Assembly: GCF_030408635.1 (NCBI RefSeq)
Contig: NZ_CP047198.1
Coordinates: 1,426,001 to 1,490,000, forward strand
Source of the DNA: Corynebacterium coyleae
GTDB lineage: Bacteria > Actinomycetota > Actinomycetes > Mycobacteriales > Mycobacteriaceae
Length of the DNA stretch: 64,000 bases
Reading direction: 5' to 3'
How positions within the stretch are numbered: the first letter of the stretch is position 1; each line of letters opens with the position of its first letter. Below the pieces are notes generated by a model. It was given only the letters and a program-made list of their open reading frames with translations. It ran no database searches and had not been told where the DNA came from. Shown piece after piece: positions 9,394-20,541 of this stretch. The translations under genes and the position numbers were made by a program.

Positions 9394-9882
9394 TTAGTTC
9401 TCCTTGAGGTAGTTCAGTCGGCCGTCAAGCCACGATTGCAAAATCTCTACAGCAGCTGCTTGATCAATGACCGCACGGCCTGCTTTCTCATTCACACCAG
9501 ACATCCGCAATGAATGCGTCGCAGCAACTGTGGTGAGACGCTCATCCGCCATCCGCACCGGCACATCGCTACGCCGGCGAATACGGAATGCGATTTCCTT
9601 CGCATGTTTCACGCTTTTTGATCCATTGCCTTGCAGATCACGAGGAAGCCCCACAATGACTTCGACTGCTTCATTCTCAGCGATGAGTTCCAATATCCGC
9701 TCGATATCTTGCCCATCGCGGTCCTTGAAGCCGGTCACACGGTCAATCGTTTCGACCGGTGTTGCCAGGCGGGCATCCCGGTCGGAGCGGGCAACGCCAA
9801 TGCGCACAGTGCCGACATCAATGCCAAGTCGGCGTCCCGCACCGGGGTCGTCGACCCCAGGGCGATCTGGCTCCACCTTCAT
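9394..9882 (-). CDS. ruvX: Holliday junction resolvase-like RuvX (YqgF)
   Basis: 162 residues from ATG at 9882, chosen because GAAAGGAG lies just upstream. Motifs: [18 protein letters not shown] (first catalytic Asp), [30 protein letters not shown] (Glu) and [12 protein letters not shown] (Asp), an RNase H-like fold. Known roles are processing of the pre-16S rRNA 5' end and possible branched-DNA cleavage. It stands between alaS and mltG as in many Actinobacteria. Confidence 0.94.
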   Translation of the reverse strand: MKVEPDRPGVDDPGAGRRLGIDVGTVRIGVARSDRDARLATPVETIDRVTGFKDRDGQDIERILELIAENEAVEVIVGLPRDLQGNGSKSVKHAKEIAFRIRRRSDVPVRMADERLTTVAATHSLRMSGVNEKAGRAVIDQAAAVEILQSWLDGRLNYLKEN

Positions 9883-9993
9883 CGCTGCTCCTTTCCGTGT
9901 CTGCTGGCCTGGTCTCAACCTAGCCGTTAGCTGTGCGTCTCGTCGGACGCGCATTCGGCGTGTCAGCGTCGAGTTTGTCCGCGAACGCGAGGC

Positions 9994-12663
9994 TTAGTCC
10001 CGGCGAAGCCAGTCACGCACAGCGGACAAAGCAGCAGGAATGCCTTCGGGCTTCGCACCAGAGCCCTGCGCAAGGTCAGGCTTTCCGCCACCCTTGCCAT
10101 CGACGTACTCGCCAAGCACCTTGACCACATCGCCCGACTTGATGCCGTCTTCCACTGCAGCCTTTGTTGCTGCAACCGCCAGAGAAACCTTGTCGCCAAC
10201 CTTCGAGGTCAGCACGATCAGCGCATCCTCGGACTGCAACTTGCCACGCAGGTCAGAAACAATCGTGCGCAGATCACCCGTGTTGATCCCGTCGGGCAGC
10301 TGCTTTGCGACGAGGCGACGCGCGCCGATGGTCTCTGCTTCCTCCGCAAGGCTTGCAGTGGAAGCCAACAGCTGCTGACGGTGCAGGTTCTCGATTTCCT
10401 TTTCAGCCGCACGCAGTCGCTCAGCAAGCTGGGCAATACGGTCCGGAAGATCTTCCATCGGCGTCTTGAACTCCGCAGCCAGGCCAGAAGCCAGCGCTGC
10501 CTCCTTCGACAGGTACTTGAAGGAATCCATACCGGAGTACGCCTCGATACGGCGGGCTCCGGAACCGACCGAGGACTCGCCAAGCACGGCGACAGGGCCG
10601 ATCTGAGAGGCGTGCTCCACGTGGGTACCGCCACAAAGCTCGACGGAGAACGGTCCGCCGATCTCCACGACGCGGACAACGTCGCCGTAGCTTTCGCCGA
10701 ACAGCGCCATCGCACCCATGGCCTTCGCCTTGTCCAGCGTGGTCTCAATGGTGTTGACAGCAAAGTCTGCGTCGACAGCCTGATTCGTGATCGTCGCAAT
10801 CTCCTGCAGTTGCGCCTCGGTCAGCGCCTCGGTGTAGTTGAAGTCGAAGCGCAGGTAACCCGGCTTGTTCAAGGAACCAGCCTGGACTGCTGTGGGGCCG
10901 AGCACCTCACGCAGCGCAGCGTGAATAAGGTGCGTTGCGGAGTGCGCCTGACGGGCACCGTGGCGCCACGCACCGTCAACCTCAGCCGTGACCGTCGAGC
11001 CGAGATCCAGTCCACCGTTTTGGACCGTCGCCTTGTGCAGCCACAGTTTCTTGCCCACGCGCTGCACGTCGTTGACGTTGAGGATCGTGTCCCCCATGAT
11101 CAAGCGGCCACGGTCGGCCATCTGACCACCAGATTCGGCATACATCGGGGTGACGTCGAGGATGACCTCGACCTCGTCGCCCTGGGAAACCTCGCCAACT
11201 TTCTCACCGTCGCGCACGAGGCCAATGACCGTGCCGTCGTGAACCAACTGCTCGTAGCCGACGAATTCCGTCGGGTTGTTGTCAACCCATTCGCGGTACA
11301 GCGACTCGTCAACGTTGCGGTGCTTCTTCGCCTTGTTGTCGGCCTTCGCGCGCTCTCGCTGTTCCTGCATCGCAGCGTTAAAGGCATCCATATCGACGTC
11401 CAGGCCGGCCTCGCGCGCCATCTCGACCGTCAGGTCGATCGGGAAGCCGTAGGTGTCATGCAGCTCAAAGGCCTGATCACCCGGCAGGACAGCAGCACCC
11501 GAAGCCTTCACAGCGGTTGCGGCTTCGTCGAAACGCGACGTGCCGGACTCCAGTGTCTTGGAAAACGCTTTCTCCTCCGCCACAGCAACACGCAAAATGC
11601 GCTCGCGGTTGTCCGCAATCTCGGGGAAGGACGGCGTCATGGTGTCCATGATGGTGTTCATGAACGTCTCCATAACCGGCTTCGTCGCACCCAACAGACG
11701 CGCGGAACGGATGATGCGACGCAGCAGACGGCGCAGGATGTAGCCGCGGCCCTCATTCGACGGGGTAACACCGTCGAGGATGATCATCATGCCGGTACGG
11801 GCGTGGTCAGCGATCACGCGGAAGCGGATATCGTCTTCCTTGTTGCCGCCGTCGTACTTCGAACCGGTGAGCTCCACGGCTGCATCGATGACTGGACGCA
11901 GAAGGTCCGTCTCGTAGACGTTGTCTACTTCCTGCAGGATGCAGGCCACACGCTCAATGCCAAGACCGGTATCGATGTTCTTCTGTGGCAGCTCGCCGAC
12001 GATCTCGAAGTTGCCCTTCTTGTCGCCTTCGCCGCGAATGGACTCCATGAACACGAGGTTCCAGATCTCCATGTAGCGGTTGTCGTCGGCGATTGGGCCG
12101 CCTTCCTTGCCGTACTCCGGACCCCGGTCGTAGTAGATCTCAGAGCAAGGGCCACACGGACCGGGGATACCCATGGACCAGAAGTTATCCTCCATGCCCA
12201 TGCGCTGAATACGCTCGTCCGGAACGCCAACCTTGTCACGCCAGATTGCGGCCGCCTCGTCGTCGTCAAGGAAGACCGTAACCCAGAGACGCTCCGGATC
12301 AAGGCCATAGCCACCGTCAGCAACAGCACCCGTCAACAGGTTCCACGCGTGAGTAATGGCGCCTTCCTTGAAGTACTGACCAAACGAAAAGTTGCCAGCC
12401 ATCTGGAAGAACGTGTTGTGGCGGGTGGTGATACCCACTTCCTCGATATCGAGGGTACGCACGCATTTCTGAATCGAAGTCGCCGTGCCGTTGGCAAAGT
12501 CTGGGGTCTGATCGCCCAAGAAGTACGGCTTAAACGGCACCATTCCTGCGTTGACGAACAGCAGCGTCGGATCGTCGAGAATCAGCGAGGCGCTCGGTAC
12601 CGGGGTGTGCCCGGCCTCAACGAAATGGTTGGTAAACCGCTCTCGGATCTCATGGGTTTGCAC
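9994..12663 (-). CDS. alaS: Alanyl-tRNA synthetase
   Basis: 889 residues from a GTG at 12663 (reads as [20 protein letters not shown]). AAAGGA precedes this GTG; an in-frame ATG at 12681 falls on that ribosome site and is less likely. The class II catalytic core carries [20 protein letters not shown]. The editing domain has [11 protein letters not shown] (HxxxH) and the CGGTHVEH zinc motif, and a C-Ala domain follows. It charges tRNA-Ala and removes mischarged Ser or Gly. Confidence 0.97.
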   Translation of the reverse strand: MQTHEIRERFTNHFVEAGHTPVPSASLILDDPTLLFVNAGMVPFKPYFLGDQTPDFANGTATSIQKCVRTLDIEEVGITTRHNTFFQMAGNFSFGQYFKEGAITHAWNLLTGAVADGGYGLDPERLWVTVFLDDDEAAAIWRDKVGVPDERIQRMGMEDNFWSMGIPGPCGPCSEIYYDRGPEYGKEGGPIADDNRYMEIWNLVFMESIRGEGDKKGNFEIVGELPQKNIDTGLGIERVACILQEVDNVYETDLLRPVIDAAVELTGSKYDGGNKEDDIRFRVIADHARTGMMIILDGVTPSNEGRGYILRRLLRRIIRSARLLGATKPVMETFMNTIMDTMTPSFPEIADNRERILRVAVAEEKAFSKTLESGTSRFDEAATAVKASGAAVLPGDQAFELHDTYGFPIDLTVEMAREAGLDVDMDAFNAAMQEQRERAKADNKAKKHRNVDESLYREWVDNNPTEFVGYEQLVHDGTVIGLVRDGEKVGEVSQGDEVEVILDVTPMYAESGGQMADRGRLIMGDTILNVNDVQRVGKKLWLHKATVQNGGLDLGSTVTAEVDGAWRHGARQAHSATHLIHAALREVLGPTAVQAGSLNKPGYLRFDFNYTEALTEAQLQEIATITNQAVDADFAVNTIETTLDKAKAMGAMALFGESYGDVVRVVEIGGPFSVELCGGTHVEHASQIGPVAVLGESSVGSGARRIEAYSGMDSFKYLSKEAALASGLAAEFKTPMEDLPDRIAQLAERLRAAEKEIENLHRQQLLASTASLAEEAETIGARRLVAKQLPDGINTGDLRTIVSDLRGKLQSEDALIVLTSKVGDKVSLAVAATKAAVEDGIKSGDVVKVLGEYVDGKGGGKPDLAQGSGAKPEGIPAALSAVRDWLRRD

Positions 12664-12734
12664 GCTTCGGTGTCCTTTCAACTGCTCCGGAGTTTTTCCG
12701 CGCTTACTTTACCCGCGACTCCTCTACAGTTGGG

Positions 12735-14099
12735 CTACCGCCCGCGAACAAGCCGGCGTAACCGACCAATAAACTCGCTAATTCGGCGCTCCGCGCCGTG
12801 TTCCGTCGGCTCGTAATACACCGCTTCTTCCAGCCCATCCGGGATATATTGCTGCTCGACCACTCCCCGCGGGTCGTCATGCGGGTAGACATATCCAACC
12901 GCATTGCCCATCTGTTTTGCGCCCTCATAGTGGCCATCGCGCAAATGGGCCGGCACTGGAGGCACATGCCCCTCACGCACGTCCGCTAAAGCACGATCGA
13001 TGGCCTTAATGACGGCAGGCGACTTCGGCGCCGTAGCCAGGTGAATTGTCGCCTGTGCTAGCGCAAGACGCCCTTCTGGCAGGCCGACAAACTGCACTGC
13101 ATTCGCCGCAGCGGTAGCAGTCTGCAACGCAGTCGGATCTGCCATACCAATATCTTCCGAAGCGTGAATGACCAGACGTCGTGCGATAAACCTGGGGTCC
13201 TCCCCGGCCTCGATCATTCGCGCCAGATAATGCAGCGCTGCATCGACATCAGACCCGCGGATCGACTTGATAAAGGCGCTGACCACGTCGTAATGCTGAT
13301 CGCCATCGCGGTCGTAGCGAACAATCGCACGATTGACGTTTTCACGCACAATCTCCAGCGTGATCGTGCCACCGCCAGAAACAGCTTCAGCGGCAGCTTC
13401 GAGGTACGTCAGCGCCCGACGCGCATCGCCTCCAGCGAGCAGAATGAGTTGTGCGCGGGCTTCGTCGTCAAGCAAAACCTGCCCCTGCAACCCCCGCTCA
13501 TCTGCCAATGCGCGGTCGATGACTCCGCCAAGGTCTTCGTCGCTAAGCGACTCGAGCTTGAGCAGCAGCGAGCGCGACAACAACGGAGCAACAACGCTAA
13601 AACTCGGGTTCTCCGTCGTGGCGGCAACCAGCAACACTGTGCGATTTTCGACGGCCGCAAGCAGCGCATCCTGCTGCGTTTTAGAAAACCTGTGGACCTC
13701 GTCGATAAAGAGCACGGTTTTCTCACTGCGGATGAGGTCACGCCGCGCCTCGTCGATAACCGCGCGGACTTCTTTCACGCCGGAAGACAGCGCGGACAAC
13801 GCCACAAAGTTCTGCCCCATCGTTTTTGCGATTAACGATGCAATCGTGGTCTTACCTGTCCCAGGCGGACCATACAAAATCACCGATGCTGCACCAGAGC
13901 CTTCGATGAGCCGACGCAGCGGCTTTCCCTCGCTGAGCAAATGCTTCTGCCCCGCTACCTCATCTAGGGACTGGGGGCGCATCCGTGCGGCCAGCGGTGC
14001 TGTCGAGCCAGCTTCAAAAAATGAGGTACCCCTATTTCCCGATGCTGCACCGGGAACGTCGTTGCTAGAAGCAGCCGCGAAAAGTTCTTCTTGGCCCAT
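12735..14099 (-). CDS. rarA: Replication-associated recombination protein RarA (MgsA)
   Basis: 454 residues from ATG at 14099, 4 nt after the stop of the kinase-like gene; longer in-frame starts would run inside that gene. Walker [18 protein letters not shown], Walker [18 protein letters not shown] and sensor 1 [12 protein letters not shown] mark the AAA+ clamp-loader-like domain. C-terminal oligomerisation follows ([18 protein letters not shown]). An N-terminal [10 protein letters not shown] stretch resembles a clamp-binding tail. The protein acts at stalled replication forks. Confidence 0.95.
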   Translation of the reverse strand: MGQEELFAAASSNDVPGAASGNRGTSFFEAGSTAPLAARMRPQSLDEVAGQKHLLSEGKPLRRLIEGSGAASVILYGPPGTGKTTIASLIAKTMGQNFVALSALSSGVKEVRAVIDEARRDLIRSEKTVLFIDEVHRFSKTQQDALLAAVENRTVLLVAATTENPSFSVVAPLLSRSLLLKLESLSDEDLGGVIDRALADERGLQGQVLLDDEARAQLILLAGGDARRALTYLEAAAEAVSGGGTITLEIVRENVNRAIVRYDRDGDQHYDVVSAFIKSIRGSDVDAALHYLARMIEAGEDPRFIARRLVIHASEDIGMADPTALQTATAAANAVQFVGLPEGRLALAQATIHLATAPKSPAVIKAIDRALADVREGHVPPVPAHLRDGHYEGAKQMGNAVGYVYPHDDPRGVVEQQYIPDGLEEAVYYEPTEHGAERRISEFIGRLRRLVRGR

Positions 14100-14103
14100 T
14101 GCC

Positions 14104-15390
14104 TTAACGCAACCGCCTTGCGACCTCGGACGCGAACTCAGCAACGACAACGTATGCGGGGTCTTTACCGCTACCCGCATAAGCTGCCAACGACTCGAAC
14201 GTCTCGCGCAAATCACGCCGCACGAGAAGCTCATCTTCGGTCAATGGTTCTCCACCTCGCGGTCGAAGCACAACGCCAGCATTCTCTTCGGCGTCGTCGC
14301 CAATGGCTTCGGCTACCCCATCTACAAGATCAAAATCCTGAATATCACCTGCCGAAAGACCAGCAGCTTCAAGCTCTTTCTCAAATGTCGGATCATCCTG
14401 CAACAACGCGGCCATAGGCTTCGGTTCCAACATGGCGACGCTACTAAGCGCCCACCCCACCAGTGCACCCGTGATGCGCGCCTGCAACGTATCAGGATGC
14501 TGCACTCCTGGCCAAAGGTCAGAGACCTGTATCCGCCACGCATCGACGAACGCCTTGGTCGCTTCCTCGTTAAACGGCTGCGAAGCCAAATACACCGGGA
14601 ACCGCGCAACTACGTAGGCAACATCGAATGAAACATCCCGAAAGCCCGCTGATTCATAATCAAGAAAGTGAAACGAGTTCCCAGACCGAATGACGTTATC
14701 TGGTGCCAGGTCAAACGGCGTAAAAGCACGCATACCGCCACGCAGCAGCCGGCGCTCGATGTTACGAGCGGTGAGAACCACCTCTTGAGGAATCTCAATT
14801 CCGGCCTCACGCATGATCCGCAAGCCAACTCTGATCCGATGGGACAGCAACCGGTCCCTCAAACGTTGCAGCGGTGCAGCGTTGGGCCGTGAACGCGTCA
14901 TCCGATGCAGTAAGACGTTAAACGCTTCCTCTTCATCGGCAGTACCTGCATGCATTCGGCCAAGTGCTGTGCCCAGGCTGCGCAACAGTGCGATGTGGTC
15001 CTCTTCGCTTGCAGTCTCAAGCGCTTCTGCGAGAGTTTCCCCATCACCGGAGTCGGTGATGATAATGATGCGTTGCTGCGTGTCGTAGCCCAACAACGCA
15101 GGGCCAGGCCTGGTCTTTTCACTTAAGGAAGTGGCGAATTGGTACGCGACAACCTCTCGAAGGTACGCCGCCTCTTCGAAGACAGACTCCGTTGGCGGCG
15201 CCTGCTTAATGATGACTGAGCGCTGCTGGAAAAACGGGTTCGTTTTAACACGAGCCCTCAACACGATCGAGGGACCGGAGCCATTAAGGCGTTCAACCTC
15301 AAACAACGACTGCTCACCGCCGTAACGGCGAGTGAGAATGTCTGTAGCGCTTGCAACGACTTGCTCGTCACTTACTTGCTCGGGCTGCAT
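14104..15390 (-). CDS. Aminoglycoside-phosphotransferase/choline-kinase-fold protein, substrate unknown
   Basis: 428 residues from ATG at 15390, preceded by AAAGGGGA. The N-lobe carries VIIKQAPP (lysine near residue 62) and a Glu-rich helix. The catalytic loop reads TPFDLAPDN (Asp227, Asn232), where Brenner's motif normally has His at the position of Pro225. The DFG-like metal site is FLDYESAGF (Asp244). These are the essentials of the APH/choline kinase fold, so phosphotransfer to a small hydroxylated molecule is possible, but substrate and activity cannot be told from sequence. It lies between aspS and rarA on the same strand. Confidence 0.75.
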   Translation of the reverse strand: MQPEQVSDEQVVASATDILTRRYGGEQSLFEVERLNGSGPSIVLRARVKTNPFFQQRSVIIKQAPPTESVFEEAAYLREVVAYQFATSLSEKTRPGPALLGYDTQQRIIIITDSGDGETLAEALETASEEDHIALLRSLGTALGRMHAGTADEEEAFNVLLHRMTRSRPNAAPLQRLRDRLLSHRIRVGLRIMREAGIEIPQEVVLTARNIERRLLRGGMRAFTPFDLAPDNVIRSGNSFHFLDYESAGFRDVSFDVAYVVARFPVYLASQPFNEEATKAFVDAWRIQVSDLWPGVQHPDTLQARITGALVGWALSSVAMLEPKPMAALLQDDPTFEKELEAAGLSAGDIQDFDLVDGVAEAIGDDAEENAGVVLRPRGGEPLTEDELLVRRDLRETFESLAAYAGSGKDPAYVVVAEFASEVARRLR

Positions 15391-15452
15391 CCGGTCCCCT
15401 TTGTCGTGCGCCACCGCAGGAGCAGGTTCCTGCGGTGGCTGCATTCAATCGG

Positions 15453-17264
15453 CTACTTCGTGTCCGTTTCGCCGTCTGCCTTGTCTTCAACCTTCTTCGG
15501 CTTGAAGTCCACTCCAGTTTCCTTGCGCTGCTCAGCCGGAATTGGAGCAGGCGCGTCGGTAAGCGGGTCGACACCGCCGCCGGACTTCGGGAAAGCGATC
15601 ACATCGCGGATCGATTCAAACCCACCGAGCAACGACACGATGCGGTCCCAGCCAAAGGCAATACCACCGTGCGGAGGAGCACCGAACTTGAACGCTTCGA
15701 GCAGGAAGCCGAACTTCTCTTCGGCCTCCTCATCGGTGATGCCCATGACCTCGAACACGCGCTTCTGTACATCGTGCTCATGAATACGGATGGAGCCGCC
15801 ACCGATCTCGTTACCGTTGCACACAATGTCGTATGCGTAGGCGAGAGCCTCGCCCGGGTTCTGCTCGAAGTTGTCCAGGAACTCCGGCTTCGGAGAGGTA
15901 AACGCGTGGTGGACTGCGGTCCACTTGGAATGGCCCAACGCGACATCACCGGATGCGGTTGCGTCTGCAGCAGGCTCAAACAGCGGTGCATCCACAACCC
16001 ACGTGAACGCCCAATCGCCTTCCTTGATCAGGTCAAGCTTGCGCGCAATCTCACCGCGGGCTGCGCCAAGCAGTGCACGAGATGCCTTGGTTTCGCCTGC
16101 TGCGAAGAAGATGCAGTCACCCGGCTTCGCGCCGACGTGCGCAGCGATGCCAGCCTTTTCCTCGTCAGTGATGTTCTTCGCCACCGGACCGGTGAGCTCG
16201 CCGTCTTCCTGAATGAGAATGTAGGCCAGGCCCTTCGCACCGCGCTGCTTTGCCCACTCCTGCCATGCGTCAAGCTGACGACGAGGCTGGGATGCGCCAC
16301 CTTCCATCACAACAGCACCCACGTACTCGGCCTTGAATACGCGGAAGGTGGTGTCCTTGAAGAAGTCGGTGCACTCGACCAATGGAATGTCGAAGCGCAG
16401 GTCCGGCTTGTCGGAGCCGTACTTCTCCATCGCTTCCTTGTAGGTCATGCGCGGAATCGGCGTCTGAATGTCGTAGCCGATCAGCTTCCAAAGCTCGACG
16501 AGGATTTCCTCGGCCAGCTCGATGATGTCGTCCTGATCAACGAAGGATGCCTCGACATCGAGCTGGGTGAACTCAGGCTGACGGTCTGCGCGGAAGTCTT
16601 CATCGCGGTAGCAGCGTGCCAACTGGTAGTAGCGTTCCATGCCCGCGACCATCAGCAGCTGCTTAAAGAGCTGCGGCGACTGCGGCAGCGCATACCAAGA
16701 ACCTGGCTTCAAACGAGCAGGAACAAGGAAGTCACGTGCACCTTCCGGGGTCGAACGCGTCAGCGTAGGCGTTTCGATCTCGGTGAAGTCGTGGTTGTCC
16801 AAGACGCGACGGGCGGCTTGATTGGCCTTAGCGCGGAGGCGAATTGCCTTAGCCTGACGCTCGCGGCGCAGGTCCAGGTAGCGGTACTTCAGACGTGCTT
16901 CCTCGCCAACTTCATTGGAGGATGCATCCTCGATCTGGAATGGCAGGGCTGCAGCCTTGTTCAGCACCTTCAGGTCAGTGACGTTGACCTCGATTTCACC
17001 GGATGCGAGGTTCGGGTTCGCAGAGCCTTCCGGGCGTGGCTCAACCACACCGGTGACCTGGATGACGAACTCGCTGCGCAGGTCGTGTGCAGCCTCCGCT
17101 ACTTCGGACTCACGGAATACAACCTGAGCGAGACCAGAGCGGTCCCGCAGATCGATAAAGATGACCCCGCCATGGTCACGGCGGCGGGCCACCCAACCTG
17201 TGAGCGTGACGGTCTGACCGTCGAGTTCTTTGTTCAAGTTCCCCGCAAGGTGAGTGCGCAGCAC
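15453..17264 (-). CDS. aspS: Aspartyl-tRNA synthetase
   Basis: 603 residues from GTG at 17264 (reads [16 protein letters not shown]). The OB-fold anticodon domain ([19 protein letters not shown]) starts at once, so the in-frame ATG at 17435 is rejected as it adds 57 non-homologous residues. Motif 2 is [19 protein letters not shown], the bacterial GAD insertion is present, and motif 3 is [14 protein letters not shown]. The C-terminus ends in a short charged tail. Whether it also charges tRNA-Asn cannot be judged here. Confidence 0.97.
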   Translation of the reverse strand: MLRTHLAGNLNKELDGQTVTLTGWVARRRDHGGVIFIDLRDRSGLAQVVFRESEVAEAAHDLRSEFVIQVTGVVEPRPEGSANPNLASGEIEVNVTDLKVLNKAAALPFQIEDASSNEVGEEARLKYRYLDLRRERQAKAIRLRAKANQAARRVLDNHDFTEIETPTLTRSTPEGARDFLVPARLKPGSWYALPQSPQLFKQLLMVAGMERYYQLARCYRDEDFRADRQPEFTQLDVEASFVDQDDIIELAEEILVELWKLIGYDIQTPIPRMTYKEAMEKYGSDKPDLRFDIPLVECTDFFKDTTFRVFKAEYVGAVVMEGGASQPRRQLDAWQEWAKQRGAKGLAYILIQEDGELTGPVAKNITDEEKAGIAAHVGAKPGDCIFFAAGETKASRALLGAARGEIARKLDLIKEGDWAFTWVVDAPLFEPAADATASGDVALGHSKWTAVHHAFTSPKPEFLDNFEQNPGEALAYAYDIVCNGNEIGGGSIRIHEHDVQKRVFEVMGITDEEAEEKFGFLLEAFKFGAPPHGGIAFGWDRIVSLLGGFESIRDVIAFPKSGGGVDPLTDAPAPIPAEQRKETGVDFKPKKVEDKADGETDTK

Positions 17265-17421
17265 GGTTTCTTCCACGTCCTTCCACGTGATGGCGAATCT
17301 AACCTGACAAAGTCTACCTACCCTGGCTGAGTGGTGCCTCGGCGAGGTCCGCCCCACACCACCCCAGTCGCTCGAGACACGATGTTTTGGCCCAACCGCG
17401 ACACTCGGTAGGGATCTTTGG

Positions 17422-17434
17422 CACAATTCAGCCA
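17422..17434 (+). promoter_or_regulatory. -10 box for a probable leaderless mRNA (zinc peptidase)
   Basis: CACAAT at 17422-17427 stands 6 nt before the ATG at 17434, so transcription should start at or next to the start codon. There is no Shine-Dalgarno sequence in the interval. Confidence 0.5.
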
Positions 17435-18354
17435 TGACATTTCGTGGTGATTACGCGCAGGGTCAGGGCGGCAACGTCAGGACAAGCTCCGGCTCCGGTC
17501 GCGGAGGCGGCGGGGTCAGCCCCGGCGCAATGGCAATTCTTCCGATGCTGCTTCGCGGCGGTGGCGGAGGGACTGTCATCTTGATATTGCTCGCGGTGCT
17601 GTACTTCAGCGGTGCGTTAGATGGACTCCTTGGCGGCGGGAGCAATTCTCAATCCCAGTCTGAGTCGCAGGGTGACTACTCACTCGAGCATTGCAACGAA
17701 CAAGGATCCTCGAACACCTACGACGATTGCCGCGCGGCGGCAACCTTCGGGTCTGCCCAACAGATTTGGAGCGAAGTACTCCCTGCGCAGGCGAATGTCG
17801 AGTTCGAGCCGGCAGATATGGTGCTTTTCCGCAACGATGTCACCACTGGCTGCGGCTACGCTACCTCCGATACCGGCCCGTTCTACTGCCCTCGCGATAC
17901 CACCGCTTACCTTGACGTGAGCTTCTTTGAGCAGCTGGGCCAACTCGGTGGCGCGAACGGTCCGCTTACTCAGGAGTACGTGACTGCCCACGAGTACGGC
18001 CACCACATCCAGCATCTGGAAGGAACGTTGGGGCTAAGCGACTATAAGAACCCAGGCCAGGATTCTGCGGCTGTCGCAATTGAGCTGCAGGCGGACTGCT
18101 ACGCCGGAATCTGGGCAAAACACGCTGCTGAACAGGGTGTTTTGGAGCCGATTACTGACGAACAGCTCGAGCAGGCGCTCCAGACCGCTCGTTCGATTGG
18201 CGACGACAACATTCAACGACGCTCAGGCGGCGACGTCGACCCGGATGCGTGGACACATGGCTCCTCTGAGCAGCGTATGGAAGCGTTTAATTCCGGGTAC
18301 AACTCCGGACAAATGGCCGCCTGTGACACGCTGAACCGCGGCGTCTACAACTAA
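17434..18354 (+). CDS. Neutral zinc metallopeptidase, YpfJ/KPN_02809 family
   Basis: 306 residues. A glycine-rich N-terminus leads into a membrane segment (about residues 45-62), then a serine/glutamine-rich linker and an extracytoplasmic domain. The zinc motif is HEYGHHIQ with first His at residue 186, and the third ligand is probably in [14 protein letters not shown]. Two Cys pairs are likely disulfides. The family is widespread but its substrate is unknown. It is divergent from aspS (169 bp between starts) and is followed after 16 nt by the HEPN-CBS gene, likely one transcript. Confidence 0.9.
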   Translation: MTFRGDYAQGQGGNVRTSSGSGRGGGGVSPGAMAILPMLLRGGGGGTVILILLAVLYFSGALDGLLGGGSNSQSQSESQGDYSLEHCNEQGSSNTYDDCRAAATFGSAQQIWSEVLPAQANVEFEPADMVLFRNDVTTGCGYATSDTGPFYCPRDTTAYLDVSFFEQLGQLGGANGPLTQEYVTAHEYGHHIQHLEGTLGLSDYKNPGQDSAAVAIELQADCYAGIWAKHAAEQGVLEPITDEQLEQALQTARSIGDDNIQRRSGGDVDPDAWTHGSSEQRMEAFNSGYNSGQMAACDTLNRGVYN

Positions 18355-18370
18355 AAGGCACCGTTCGCTT

Positions 18371-19093
18371 ATGACCAAGTCCGCACCAAACCGCGCTATC
18401 CCGTTCCTTGCCGCCTTCAATTCGATCGAGTCGCATTTGCGCAGCGAATTGGATGCCAAACGATCCGATTCGTTTACGTGGATGGTGGGCCTCGCCGCAA
18501 AGAAAGGGATTCTTGCTCGCGACCAGGCCGAGACCTTGCGTGAGTTTGCGGATCTGCGCAACGCGATTAGCCATGGGGAGTACGACAATCTCCGCCCGAT
18601 TGCAGAGCCGCTCCCCGAGACGGTTCAAACAATCGAGCATTTGCGCGACGCGATACTCTCCCCGCCGTTGGCCCTTGAGGTGGTCCCGCATCAGAAGGTG
18701 GTGACGTTTACGCCGGAGACGGACATTCATGAGCCATTGAAGACAATCGCGACACAGGGACTAACGCAATTCCCGATCTACGACGAAGGTAAGTGCGTCG
18801 GGCTGCTCACCACGAATGCAATCGCGCGCTGGGTGGCGGCGGAACTGACAGATGATGACCGCATTCCGGCTACCACCGTTCGCGATGTGCTCACCCACAG
18901 TGGCAAACTCGACCACCCGGTGTTTCTTCCACGGACCGTAACCGCCGCACGTGCTGTTGATGCGTTGAGCACTCCATTGAAAACCGGCGCGGTGCCGCGC
19001 CTGGCCATCATTACCGAGCACGGCAAGGCAAACCAGCGGCCGATCTCGGTTCTGGGGGCAACCGACATCCCTGCACTATCTCAAGCGCAGTAG
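18371..19093 (+). CDS. HEPN-like domain fused to a CBS-domain pair
   Basis: 240 residues. The first 90 residues are helical, with ESHLRSELDAKRSDSFTWMV and then RNAISHGEYDN (Arg63 to His68), the R-x4-H signature of HEPN domains. The remainder (about 95-240) has the CBS pattern: TDIHEPLKTIATQGLTQFPI, then GLLTTNAIARWVA, with a second less regular repeat ending ISVLGATDIPAL. Known of the families: HEPN proteins are often RNases or RNA binders, and CBS pairs sense adenine nucleotides. Nucleotide-gated RNA binding or cleavage is inference. It follows the zinc peptidase by 16 nt. Confidence 0.75.
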   Translation: MTKSAPNRAIPFLAAFNSIESHLRSELDAKRSDSFTWMVGLAAKKGILARDQAETLREFADLRNAISHGEYDNLRPIAEPLPETVQTIEHLRDAILSPPLALEVVPHQKVVTFTPETDIHEPLKTIATQGLTQFPIYDEGKCVGLLTTNAIARWVAAELTDDDRIPATTVRDVLTHSGKLDHPVFLPRTVTAARAVDALSTPLKTGAVPRLAIITEHGKANQRPISVLGATDIPALSQAQ

Positions 19094-19133
19094 CGCATCC
19101 CGCTTATCGACGAGCCACAACCGGTTTCTGCGG

Positions 19134-19147
19134 TAGGATTCGCCGCA
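19134..19147 (+). promoter_or_regulatory. -10 box for a probable leaderless sdaA mRNA
   Basis: TAGGAT at 19134-19139 matches the corynebacterial SigA -10 (TAnnnT) and lies 7 nt before the ATG at 19147. No ribosome site is seen. Confidence 0.6.
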
Positions 19148-20541
19148 TGTCAGCAAACTTTGTCAGTGTTGTCGACCTGTTCAGTATCGGCATCGGTCCT
19201 TCCTCGTCTCACACCGTTGGCCCGATGCGGGCCGCAATGACGTTTGTGGAGAAACTCGGGAAAGTGCCGGCGAAGGTTGTCGTAGAGTTGCGTGGTTCCC
19301 TCGCCGCCACGGGAGTCGGCCACGGCACCGACCGTGCTGCGTTGCTCGGGCTGGTTGGGTACACCCCCACCACCACTTCTGCAGACATTGCTCCAAAACC
19401 TGGGGAGCCGATCCCTTCCACAGGCGTGATCGAAGGCCCGACAGGGCGCGTGGAGTACGAGCTTCGCTTCGACCCGGCACCGGTGGCCGAGCACCCGAAC
19501 TGTCTCATCTTCGATGCGTGGGACACAGACGGCACCATGATCGCCGAACGCGAGGACTATTACTCTGTCGGCGGCGGCTTCATTCTGGATCGCTGGGAGA
19601 TGGAAGCGCACCGACAAGAATCCGGTGTTGCATCCGCTCGTGAAATTGCGACGGTCCCCTACCCGTTTAACAATGGCGCAGAACTCATGGAGCAGTGCCG
19701 AACACATGGGATGACAATCGCAGAGATCATGCGTGCGAACGAGGAGTCGATCCACGGGGCGCAGCGACTCAACTCCCATTTGGATGCGGTGTGGGACGTC
19801 ATGCAGGAATGCGTTGCGCATGGCCTGAAGACAGAGGGAATCCTTCCCGGCGGCTTGAACGTAAGGCGTCGCGCGAACCGTCTTCACCGTCTACTGACAG
19901 CAGAGTACGAAGCATCCACTGCCCGTGGGCTTGACGCTATGGAATGGGTGAACCTGTACGCGCTTGCCGTGAACGAAGAAAACGCGGCTCACGGCCAGGT
20001 GGTTACCGCGCCAACGAACGGCGCAGCCGGCATTATCCCTGCAGTTATGCATTACTGCCGCGACTTCACCGACGACTTCACTGCTGAGCGCGCCCGCGAA
20101 TTTCTGCTTACGGCTGGTGCGATCGGGTCGATCATCAAGACCAACGCCTCGATTTCAGGCGCAGAAGTCGGCTGTCAGGGCGAGGTCGGTTCGGCTTCTT
20201 CGATGGCCGCTGCTGGCATGTGCGCAATCCTGGGCGGCACCCCTGAGCAGGTTGAAAACGCAGCTGAGATCGCGCTCGAGCACAACCTTGGCCTGACCTG
20301 CGATCCTGTGGGCGGTCTGGTCCAGGTTCCGTGCATCGAACGCAACGCAATTGGTGGTGTAAAGGCCATCAACGCGGCACGGTTGGCGAAGCTTGGAGAT
20401 GGCACCAACATCGTCACCCTCGACGACGTGGTGGAGACCATGGCAGCCACCGGCCGCGACATGATGACTCAGTACAAGGAAACGTCCATGGGTGGCCTCG
20501 CAGTCCAGCTCGGCCTGCCCGTGAACATTACTGAGTGCTGA
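19147..20541 (+). CDS. sdaA: L-serine ammonia-lyase (iron-sulfur type, single chain)
   Basis: 464 residues. The beta-like N-terminal part carries [20 protein letters not shown]; the alpha part carries [35 protein letters not shown] and [12 protein letters not shown]. The cysteines in the last two are the expected Fe-S ligands, with one more in a preceding or following loop. It deaminates L-serine to pyruvate and ammonia in the cytosol. The last 14 nt overlap the 3' end of hisS on the opposite strand, so there is no terminator between them. Confidence 0.96.
   Translation: MSANFVSVVDLFSIGIGPSSSHTVGPMRAAMTFVEKLGKVPAKVVVELRGSLAATGVGHGTDRAALLGLVGYTPTTTSADIAPKPGEPIPSTGVIEGPTGRVEYELRFDPAPVAEHPNCLIFDAWDTDGTMIAEREDYYSVGGGFILDRWEMEAHRQESGVASAREIATVPYPFNNGAELMEQCRTHGMTIAEIMRANEESIHGAQRLNSHLDAVWDVMQECVAHGLKTEGILPGGLNVRRRANRLHRLLTAEYEASTARGLDAMEWVNLYALAVNEENAAHGQVVTAPTNGAAGIIPAVMHYCRDFTDDFTAERAREFLLTAGAIGSIIKTNASISGAEVGCQGEVGSASSMAAAGMCAILGGTPEQVENAAEIALEHNLGLTCDPVGGLVQVPCIERNAIGGVKAINAARLAKLGDGTNIVTLDDVVETMAATGRDMMTQYKETSMGGLAVQLGLPVNITEC

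Noticed and set aside
10381-12816. An 811-codon open frame on the plus strand, opposite alaS.
   Set aside because: It is antisense to a clear alaS gene and has the same phase relation as other long antisense frames (opposite aspS at 15351-17330 and thrS at 39598-41454). The translations show no family motifs; such frames arise from codon bias in G+C-rich genes.
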